Positions 56,601-64,000 of a stretch of 64,000 bases of DNA are shown in pieces. The notes below the pieces were generated by a model. That model was not told where the DNA came from, searched no databases, and saw only the letters and a program-made list of their open reading frames with translations. The translations under genes were made by a program, and so were the position numbers. The DNA lies in assembly GCA_017311185.1 (NCBI GenBank), contig JAESUZ010005097.1:124001-188000 (forward strand). Direction: 5' to 3'. Positions within the stretch are counted from its first letter, which is position 1, and the number at the start of each line of letters is the position of its first letter. The stretch comes from Proteles cristata cristata. Lineage: Eukaryota > Chordata > Mammalia > Carnivora > Hyaenidae.

Positions 56601-56678
56601 TCACAGTCAGGATGGCCCCCCTGTGGCTGCCCCCGGGACAGGCGGCCCCATGCTCCGGTGGCTGAAAATAGAGGAAGT

Positions 56679-56885
56679 GGGGCGCCTGGGGGGCTCAGTT
56701 GGTTAAGCCTCTGAGTTCAGCTCAGGTCATGATCTCCCAGTTCGTGGATTCAAGCCCCACGCTGGGCTTCTGTGCGGACAGCTCAGAGCCTGGAGCCTGT
56801 ATCTCCCTCTCTCTCTGACCCTCCCCTGCCTATACTCTGTCTCTCTCTGTCTCAAAAATAAATAAACATTAAAAAAAAAAAAAAA
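56679..56885 (+). mobile_element. CAN SINE group B, shortened centre
   Basis: ggggcgcctggggggctcag through ctcaaaaataaataaacatt and an A tract. Confidence 0.93.
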
Positions 56886-56893
56886 GAAAACAT

Positions 56894-57170
56894 GGGAGCG
56901 CCTGGGTGGCTTAGTCGGTTAAGCGTCCGACTTTCGCTTAGGTCATGATCTCGCGGTTCGTGGGTTCGGGCCCCGCGTCGGGCTCTGCGCTGACTGCCAG
57001 CTCGAGCCTGGAGCCTGTTTCAGTCTGTGTCTCCCTCTCTCTCTGACCCTCCCCTGCTCACGCTGTCTCTCTCTCTCTCTCTCTCTCTCTCCTAGAAATA
57101 AAAATTTAAAAAAAACATTAAAAAAAAATTCAACATTGAAGATAAATTTTAAAAAAAAAAGAAAGAAAGA
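56894..57170 (+). mobile_element. CAN SINE group A, back to back with the previous copy
   Basis: gggagcgcctgggtggctta through ctctcctagaaataaaaatt and a long irregular A/T-rich tail ending in (GAAA)n. It probably inserted in the A tail of its neighbour. Confidence 0.94.
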
Positions 57171-57800
57171 AAGAAACAAAAAGAACGGATGTTTATTTCT
57201 TGCTCCAGCTGGACGTCCAACTTGGGAGCAGGAGGAAGGGAACGTGGCAAGTCACCCACTGGCTTCCGTTCACATTTTACGGCCCAGAGCAAGTCACGTG
57301 GCCACCCCCACCCTCCGGGCGGAGGAAGCAGAGACCCAGAAATGTCCGCAGTAATGAAAACCACCAGTGGAGTCCCCAAGGCGCAGGTCCTCAGGCCGCT
57401 GACCTCGCGCAGCACCTGCTCGCTAAAGGGCTGCAACCGCCACCCTGCGCCCAGCTCGGTGCCCGGGACGACATAGGAGCGGAGTAAATGTCTGATGGAA
57501 ACCCGGATGGGAAGGCCTGGGGGCACCTCGAAGAATAGAACTGGTACGCGGGGAAGGGGAGGGTTAGGCGGCAAGGGTCTGAGAAAGCCGGAGAGGCGGG
57601 TCCAGTCAATGGTGCAGACACTGACGAGGGCGGGGCCTGGGCATCGGAGGCGGGGCTCCGAGATGCCCACCCTCGCTGGTGACACAGCGGTGTGTGGTGA
57701 CACACATTCCCAGGGCTGAAAGCAAGAGAGGAGTCGAAACGTGACTCCCGTGATTAGGTGCCACCCACACGCCCCCCTCGCTCCCCACGACCCAGGCCTC
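57171..57800. other. Upstream-flank unique stretch
   Basis: No gene recognised. The 221-codon minus ORF (57814-57149) begins in SINE-tail sequence and has no family motif. Confidence 0.5.
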
Positions 57801-58370
57801 TGGCTTTCAGCCAATGCTCACCTGGGCCTCCCTGACTTCTTCCCTGCCTCTGTCTACCTGCTCTCTCCGCTGGACCTCTTCGTTCTTGCTCCGTTCTGGA
57901 ATGATCTCCCGCTTATCCCTGGGTCTTGGCCCTTGAGTCCTTTAGAGAGCTGTGGCTAATCCCTCTGTCTACACCTCTCTTGAAGCATTTACCTCGCCGA
58001 ACCGGTCTACGGTTATGTCTTTGAGGCCACTGAGGACACCGGCTGGGACGCATCCATCTGTACATCGAGGACATGTAACACGGAGCTGACCCCCCCCCAC
58101 CCCCTGAAGCTTCACTTCTCACCACTCCCCCCACCCCGCCTTGCTCGAGCCACGCCAGCTGCCTTTGCTGGTCCTCCAACACACCAGGCATGCGCCTGCC
58201 TCAGGGCCTTTGCACTTGCTATTCTCTCTACCTGGAACTTCCTTCTCCAGGATTCTGCATGAGTGGCTCACCACCCTCCCCCGCCCCCGACTCAGGACTG
58301 GGCACGCAGGTCGGCTCACCAGACCACTTTCCTGGGACAGTCCTGTTGAGGTCACACAGGACTCCCTCAC
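57801..58370 (+). mobile_element. L2 relic
   Basis: Forward L2 text: ccagctgcctttgctggtcc, cctcagggcctttgcacttg, ctattctctctacctggaac, ttccttctccaggattctgc. The left part (ttctggaatgatctcccgc) is less certain. Confidence 0.65.
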
Positions 58371-58580
58371 CCTGGATCAGGCCACGGCTCTCCTCATTCT
58401 ACAGATGTGTCCCCTGAGGCACGCGAGGTTGGGTCAGGAAATGACATATAAGGCAATGGAGTCTGCACGTGGTACCGGGAGTATTGTTACAAAGCTGGTA
58501 AGAAGGCAGGGCGGGATTAGAACCCGGGTACTCTGGCTCCCAAGTGCAGAGGCTTCAATGCTCTGGCCTGCCTCACAGTT
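58371..58580 (-). mobile_element. MIR (probable)
   Basis: cattctacagatgtgtcccc, tgaggcacgcgaggttgggt, gcgggattagaacccgggta, ctctggctcccaagtgcaga: reverse MIR with an altered centre. Confidence 0.7.
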
Positions 58581-58624
58581 CCTCCAGAATCTACCCCCTT
58601 CTCCTCACTCTGTTCTACCTTCTA

Positions 58625-58690
58625 ACTTTTTTTGTGGGGGAGGGGAGAGTGTGTGTGTACATGGGGATGGGCAGGGGATGGACAAAGGGG

Positions 58691-58724
<34 letters not shown>

Positions 58725-58842
58725 CTTAAGCGGGCTCCACGCTCTGCATGGAGCCTGACATGGGGCTCGATCCCATGACCCTGGGATCATGACCTGGGCT
58801 GAAATCCAGAGTCAAAACCTCAACCGAGCCACCCAGGCGCCT
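58625..58842 (-). mobile_element. CAN SINE, old type, with GA expansion
   Basis: A (GA)n run at 58694-58721, then cggggctcgatcccatgacc-type text (tggggctcgatcccatgacc), cctgggatcatgacctgggc and gagccacccaggcgcc. Confidence 0.88.
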
Positions 58843-59304
58843 CTGGCCTCTAACTTCTCACGGCATCCCGGATAACTCCACCTCGACTCCCTCCCCAGAC
58901 TAGAAACCTCGGGGTTCCTTCTGAACACACCTCTTCTCTCAGTCACCAGACTAACTTCACTCGTTTTTCATTCAGGGAGTCTGTGACTTTGGCTGGGAAG
59001 GAAAAAAAAAAAAGTCACGGTCACATCCTAAAGTTTCACTACCTCCAGCTGAAAATACGAACGGAGGCAAAAAAAAAAAAAAAAACCACTAGTATTCACA
59101 GAGGAAGCAGCACCTGTGACTTTGTCATCAACGGGAACCACGTTCTACGTCACCTGACGACTATCACAGCGATCTGGAAACATCACTCGGTCCCAACACT
59201 ACCTGAGACTGTGAAGCGTGTCGCCAGAGCTCGGCTGGTACATGTCATTAACAAAGGATATTTGTAAGCACGACACACCCTTTGCTTAAGACACGTTGGC
59301 TACA
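58843..59304. other. Upstream-flank unique stretch
   Basis: Two A tracts (58999-59012, 59071-59086). No gene or repeat recognised. Confidence 0.5.
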
Positions 59305-59518
59305 GGGGCGCTGGGGTGGCTCATCCCGCTAAGCGACCGGTTCTTCACTTCGGCTCAGGTCATATCAGTCTGTGGGTTCGAGCCCCGTGTCGGGCTCTGA
59401 GCTGAAGGCACAGAGCCTGCTTGGGATTCTCTGTCTCCCTCTCTCTCTCTGCCCCTCCCACACACTCTCTCTCTCTCCACTGTGTCTCTCAAAAAAGAAA
59501 AAACTTTTTTAAAAAAGA
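59305..59518 (+). mobile_element. CAN SINE, divergent
   Basis: ggggcgctggggtggctcat, ccggttcttcacttcggctc, tgagctgaaggcacagagcc, ending ctcaaaaaagaaaaaac. Confidence 0.9.
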
Positions 59519-60004
59519 TACTTTGGTTATGAATTTTCATCACGATTGGTCTTCTTTGCGTCTGGTTTTACGCGTTCTAAAAACACAATTCTGAAAAGGG
59601 GTCCCTGGGCTTTATCGGATGTAAAGGGTGGCTTATGGGTGTGTCTTTGCTGGTCCTCCCCCAGGGATGCTGCGCCCCATCTTCTGCACCAGGAAACCCT
59701 CCTCCCCAAGAGGAGAAGGAGGCGCGGGGCATCTGGGGTGGCCGGACCCTGGGGGGAGGGTCCAGACCTCCCAAAGATTCCTGGGGCCCAGATGTGTTTC
59801 AGAAGCAAGTGACTCTCCCACTGGGGGCGGGTTGGGGGGGTGGAGCCTGCAGGCTGGGACAGGGGAGGGTCTCAAAGGTTAGCTGTGTGGACCAATGGCT
59901 CAGGGGTTCCCTCCCTAGTCCAGATCCCCCCTCTGCATTCGAGATACCCGTATGGACAAGCAGCTCATAACGCATTGGGCAAAATTTAAAATATGTAACA
60001 ACTA
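59519..60004. other. Upstream-flank unique stretch
   Basis: No gene recognised. Several mutually overlapping ORFs on both strands at 59.55-59.97 kb show no motif. Confidence 0.5.
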
Positions 60005-60222
60005 GGGGCGCCTGGGGGGCTCAGCCGGTCAAGCGTCTGACTTCGGCTCAGGTCACGAGCTCACCATTCATCAGCTCACCCCCCCCCACCCCCGCTTGAA
60101 GCTGCCTGCAGACAGTGCAGAGCCTGCGTGGGATTCTCTCTCCCCTCCCCACTGCCCTTCACTCACTTGCGTCCTCTCCCTCTCAAAAATAAAATAAAGA
60201 AAATACAATAAAATACTTAACA
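60005..60222 (+). mobile_element. CAN SINE, divergent
   Basis: ggggcgcctggggggctcag, gacttcggctcaggtcacga, then a C-rich insertion, gcagacagtgcagagcctgc, ending ctcaaaaataaaataaag. Confidence 0.9.
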
Positions 60223-60589
60223 ATGAGCAAGAGGTACCAGCCCTAGAGTATGGAGCATCAGAAGGTGTGGGAGGACCCAGGAAGGGACCTGGGGGGGGGG
60301 GGAAGGGGAGGCTCACTGGTGGGGGGACTCCCGGCAACAGCTATTTACTAACTGGTATGGAAATATTTTAATATTTTAACAATGAGCTGTACCAATGTGT
60401 CCCAGCTGAATATCTTGGATACACAGAGAAGAGATCGTCGGAGCCAGAAGAGGAAGAATTCAAACGGTGAATCACAGGAGAAGAATCCCACGTCAGCTTC
60501 GGAATGGATTAGACATTATTTTTTTTTAATCCTCTAGTGTATTTTAAATTTCCGAGTCGTATGTAAACCTGGGGACCTCCTCTGAGTAT
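60223..60589. other. Upstream-flank unique stretch
   Basis: Contains a G run (60290-60301). No gene recognised. Confidence 0.5.
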
Positions 60590-60666
60590 TATTTCAGGAC
60601 ATTGGGAAGCGAGGACCTGCATGTTAGTTCTCAAGCGGGACCACATGTTAGAATCATCTGGAAACT
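60590..60666 (+). mobile_element. MER5-like fragment interrupted by a SINE head
   Basis: ttagttctcaagcgggacca, catgttagaatcatctggaa is MER5 5' text. The SINE begins exactly after aaactg. Confidence 0.5.
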
Positions 60667-60733
60667 GGGGGCGCCTGGCTTTGTCGGTTAAGCGTCCGAC
60701 TTTGGCTCAGGTCATGGTCTCACGGTCCAAGGC
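60667..60733 (+). mobile_element. CAN SINE head fragment
   Basis: ggggcgcctggctttgtcgg, gtccgactttggctcaggtc, atggtctcacggtcc, then cut off where the ttccaga repeat starts. Confidence 0.8.
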
Positions 60734-60744
60734 AGGAACTGAAG

Positions 60745-60810
60745 GGTTCCAGAGCGTTCCAGAGTCTGTTCCAGAGCATTCTAGAGCGTTCCAGAATGTT
60801 CCAGAAGGCT
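60745..60810 (+). repeat. ttccagag minisatellite with heat-shock-element geometry
   Basis: Seven degenerate copies of (g)ttccaga at 10-13-base spacing. Positions 60789-60806 read ttccagaatgttccagaa, a perfect TTCnnGAAnnTTCnnGAA. Confidence 0.85.
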
Positions 60811-61029
60811 CACCTACAGGCCCTATCTAGGGATTCCATGCCAGTTTGTAAAGAATTTCAGTCTTTACAATGTGTCTGCCACAACAGTCCTTCGGATCCT
60901 TCCCCATTTTTAGAGGCATTTTGGGGGCAGCTGTGAACACTTAAATGACAGCTTTGAAAGAAGGTCCCAGCTTTTCTCTGGCCTTGGAGGGAAAGGCCAG
61001 GTTTTAGGGGAAAGGGACCCAGATGAGCT

Positions 61030-61218
61030 TGAAGGTTATTTCTGCGCTGTGTGACTTTGGGAAAACTTCTCAACCGCTCTGGGCTCTAGTCTCCCGATTT
61101 CAAAAGGAGGAAAGGGCAATCATAAAAAGATTCATTAAGGTTTTCTTCAAGACGAAACAGAAGTATCAGAATGCCTATTACAACGATGGCCATAGCATGT
61201 GCTTAATAAATGTTAATA
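61030..61218 (+). mobile_element. MIR
   Basis: gctgtgtgactttgggaaaa, cttctcaaccgctctgggct and catgtgcttaataaatgtta mark the forward MIR core and 3' end. Confidence 0.9.
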
Positions 61219-61225
61219 AATAACA

Positions 61226-61459
61226 GGGGCACCTGGGTGGCTTAGTCGGTTAAGCGTCTGACTTTCGCTTAGGTCATGATCTCGCGGTTCGTGGGTTCGA
61301 GACCCGCATCGGGCTCTGTGCGGACTGCCAGCTCAGAGCCTGGAGCCTGTTTCAGAGTCTGTGACTCCCTCTCTCTCTGGCCCTCCCCTGCTCACGCTGT
61401 CTCTCTCTCTCTCTCTCTCTCCTAGAAATAAATAAAAATATTTAAAAATAAATTAAAAA
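61226..61459 (+). mobile_element. CAN SINE group A with perfect TSD
   Basis: ggggcacctgggtggcttag through tctcctagaaataaataaaa. Exact duplication atgttaataaataacag, taken from the MIR end. Confidence 0.97.
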
Positions 61460-61599
61460 AATGTTAATAAATAACAGAAATAAATAGGCCCTCCCAATTC
61501 AAGGCTTGAGCCACCCTGGCAGCTTCTGACATCACCATCTCTCCAGAAATCACCATATGAATGACTGACCTTCTCTCTGTCTCCACTCATGTCTCACTA

Positions 61600-61835
61600 T
61601 GGCTTAGAACAAGAGTCAGCAAGCTGCCTCTCTCAGGCCAGCTACGGCCCGCCATTTGTTTCTGTAAATAAAGTTTTATCGGTACATAGTCATCCGTTTG
61701 CACATTTCCCATGGCTGCTTTCACATTACAAACGCAGAGGTGAGTCACTGCTACAGAGACCGTCTGATCACATGGCCCCCAAAGCCGAAAACATTCACTA
61801 TCTGGCCCTTTATCTTTGTGCCCCAGATTTAAAGG
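61600..61835 (+). mobile_element. hAT-type DNA transposon relic
   Basis: agagtcagcaagctgcctct, ggccagctacggcccgccat, tctgtaaataaagttttatc, cacatttcccatggctgctt, ttcactatctggccctttat match a common mammalian hAT-like non-autonomous repeat. The exact name is not asserted. Confidence 0.7.
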
Positions 61836-61955
61836 TTAGATTTCCACTTCTTGGCCACAGACTCATTCCAGTCTCCTATCCTGCTTCCGTCCAGCCTCCA
61901 CTGACCACCTTCTATGCACTTGGCCCAGGTGATCAGTACAGTAAGGTCTATGACT

Positions 61956-62188
61956 TTTCTTTTTTTCTTTTTTTTTCTTTTTTAAATGTTTATTTATTTC
62001 TAGGAGAGAGAGACAGACAGCGTGAGCAGGGGAGGGTCAGAGAGAGAGGGAGTCACAGATTGAAACAGGCTCCAGGCTCTGAGCCGACAGTCAGCACAGA
62101 GCCCGACGCGGGGCTCGAACCACGAACCGTGAGATCATGACCTAAGCGAAAGCCGGACGCTTAACCGACTAAGCCACCCAGGCGCCCC
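61956..62188 (-). mobile_element. CAN SINE group A with TSD
   Basis: T-rich tail, ttatttatttctaggagaga to gactaagccacccaggcgcc and cc. Exact duplication ggtctatgactttt. Confidence 0.96.
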
Positions 62189-62264
62189 GGTCTATGACTT
62201 TTAAAAGGCCACAGTGGGGGACGTCAGGGGTGGGGTCGTGGGCGGGCATTCGTGCATTTTATTT

Positions 62265-62465
62265 AAGGTAAGACAGCGGCAACGCTTTATAACGTGCCAG
62301 GCGCCGTTCTAAGCATTTGGTAGATGTTTAAGACTTGTAACAACCCTATGAGGCAAGTGCTAGTCTAGTCCCCATTCTATAGACCAGGCAGGTGAGGCCA
62401 CTCACCCAAGGTCACACAGCGCGTACAGAACCACAGTGTGAAGTCCAGGCGCCGTGGCTCTTAGC
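62265..62465 (-). mobile_element. MIR, long copy
   Basis: ataacgtgccaggcgccgtt, ctaagcatttggtagatgtt, caaccctatgaggcaagtgc, tccccattctatagacc, cacccaaggtcacacagcg. Confidence 0.92.
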
Positions 62466-62790
62466 GCCGCCAAGCCGTGCGGGCTTCCTATTCAGAATCC
62501 CCGGACCGAAGACGCAGACGGAAGGAGCTGTATGGCACATACTTCCAGGCCATTCCCGGACCACAGGAGGGGAAGCACCGGCTGGCTTTTCCTCCGAAAC
62601 CTGCTATGAGCCCTGACATGTCCACACACACCCCCAGACTCTCTACCCCAGGAACTTCTGTACCCGTGCCCAGAGCCCAGAGAGGCTGTGGTATTTTCCC
62701 AGGGTCGCCCAGCTATGGTGGGATGGGCTAAGGTTTGAAAGCAGCTCCTTTGTGTCCCCAAATCACGCTCTTTAGGCTGGACCTTGGTGC
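62466..62790. other. Upstream-flank unique stretch
   Basis: A short MIR-like or repeat tail may be at 62680-62740. No gene recognised. Confidence 0.45.
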
Positions 62791-63003
62791 TTTTTTTTTT
62801 TTTTTTTCAACCTTTTTTTAATGTTTATTTTTGAAAGGCAGTGTGAGCAGGGGAGGGTCAGAGAGAGAACCTAGAATCTGAAGCAGGCTCCAGGCTCTGA
62901 GCTGTCAGCACAGAGCCCTATGCGGGGCTCAAACCCATGGACTGCGAGATCATGACCTGAGCCGAAGCCAGATGCTTAACCGCCTGAGCCCCCCGGGCAC
63001 CCC
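62791..63003 (-). mobile_element. CAN SINE group B
   Basis: Poly-T, aatgtttatttttgaaaggc to cgcctgagccccccgggcac and ccc. The GA-rich part is shortened. Confidence 0.93.
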
Positions 63004-63285
63004 ACTGTGGCCCTGTTTCTTTAACTGCACTGTCACCGATCTGGCTCGAGGAGCTGGGCTGATCCAGGGCTTATAAGACCTGCCTCCCCTCTCCCCCTCC
63101 CTAAGGGGCTGTGACAAGTTGAAAATGTTAGGAAGTGATTTCTTTCTTTCTCTTTTTCTTTTTTTTTTTTTTTATCCCCATTGGCCTCTCTGGGCCAACG
63201 CCAGCAGCAGATGTGAAGGACGGGTTACGCGCGCCACAGTCACCTTCAAGGTTTTATAGATTTCGGTCCAAACCTGTCTGAGACT
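63004..63285. other. Upstream-flank unique stretch
   Basis: A pyrimidine-rich run at 63139-63174. No gene recognised. Confidence 0.5.
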
Positions 63286-63500
63286 CAACACAACCACATT
63301 CAACAGCTATCAAGTGTCCTCTACCCACAAACCCTGCGCTGGGCAGCGCCGACTCAAGATCAATAAGAAAAGGATCTTCCTTCATGGAGGTTAGTACCTA
63401 AAAGGCACGGAAAAGCTTAATGATCACACCTCTTTCATTCATGCACGCATTCGATCTACTACGTGCCAGGCATTTCCACGTTCACGATCTTGCAAGAAGA
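63286..63500 (-). mobile_element. L2 3'-end pieces
   Basis: attcaacagctatcaagtgt, ccctgcgctgggcagcgccg, then a second start tttcattcatgcacgcattc, gatctactacgtgccaggca. Confidence 0.65.
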
Positions 63501-63504
63501 GGAA

Positions 63505-63705
63505 TTCAGAGCCTGGGCTCTGGACTTGGACAGATCGGGGTTCCAAGGCTGCTTCTGCCCTGTACTCTTCATTATTTTCTTTTCTGTGCCTCAGTAGCCT
63601 CCTCTGTGAAATGGGTGCTGGGGTGAGGACCCCATGAGTTCATCTCCGAAGCTCCTTGGCCCAGGGCGGGGCCCATGGTGAGTGTGGGATAAATGGCAAC
63701 TGGTT
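63505..63705 (+). mobile_element. MIR
   Basis: cagagcctgggctctggact, tggacagatcggggttccaa, ctgtgcctcagtagcctcct, ctgtgaaatgggtgctgggg, gtgtgggataaatggcaact. Confidence 0.9.
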
Positions 63706-64000
63706 TCTGTGTACCCCTTGGATGATGGGTACAGTCACTTGCCTGCATGTCTGCCTCTTCCTCCAGGCAGACCCCCCTGAGTACATCATGCAGGACTCAG
63801 AACCAGAGGATGCCCTGGACAGAGAACTAAAAAAAAAAAACAAAAAAATGAGGTTCACAGGCTCTAACAAGCTTGCGGGTCTCCAAGCCAGAGACACAGA
63901 AAGGTCATCAACATAGATGTTCAGGATCCCAGGAACCAATTCACTCAACAAACATTGGCACCTCCTATGCACCAGGGACACTGTAGTGGACAAGGAAGGA
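63706..64000. other. Window edge: unassigned sequence, then a reverse L2 end
   Basis: 63706-63930 includes an A tract (63829-63847). 63935-64000 (aattcactcaacaaacattg, cacctcctatgcaccaggga) is the start of a reverse L2 cut by the window edge. No gene recognised. Confidence 0.5.

Noticed and set aside
63755..63850. Exon-like stretch: ctcttcctccag followed by an open frame and an A tract
   Set aside because: Too short, unknown protein, and a genomic A tract follows. It could be a processed fragment, but no source gene is recognised.

Overview
This is mammalian nuclear DNA from a carnivoran, most likely a feliform (cat-like) species. The evidence is about 59 copies of a lysine-tRNA-derived CAN SINE. 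They begin ggggcgcctgggtggct, carry A-box and B-box pol III motifs, and end in (CT)n plus an aaataaataaa tail. The sequence does not fix the species. There are no bacterial or viral genes, no tRNA or rRNA genes and no CRISPR array.

Only one protein-coding exon can be supported: coding exon 1 of CACNA1A (Cav2.1, P/Q-type calcium channel alpha-1 subunit) on the minus strand, 16661 down to 16369. Its 5' leader (about 16662-16894) and a CpG-rich, TATA-less promoter lie to its right. The exon ends at a perfect U12-type AT-AC donor. The rest of the gene lies to the left, outside the window, so positions 1-16368 are the start of intron 1 and positions above about 17.2 kb are upstream flank with no recognisable gene.

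Layout. 1-16.4 kb: intron 1, with L2, MIR, MER20, MER5-like and L1 3'-end relics, SINEs and a 0.9-kb (CCAT)n minisatellite at 5.64-6.55 kb. 15.4-18.4 kb: CpG island, exon 1, promoter, and an A-tract block between two GC-rich blocks. The 6.1 kb around exon 1 contains no SINE. 18.5-64 kb: repeat-dense flank with L1 fragments (largest 22.6-24.3 kb), L2, MIR, SINEs at roughly one per 1.1 kb, and several repeat-free islands rich in TAATTA-type motifs that are candidate regulatory elements.

Two SINE groups recur in the entries. Group A has the internal text gactttcgcttagg and ctgactgccagctc with a tcctagaaataaataaaac tail; it has 19 copies, many with intact target-site duplications (TSDs), so it is young. 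Group B has gacttcggctcagg and ctgacagctc with a ctcaaaaataaataaac tail. Divergent copies are older. Repeat names rest on remembered consensus text, not a RepeatMasker run, and repeat borders are approximate to about 5-30 bases.
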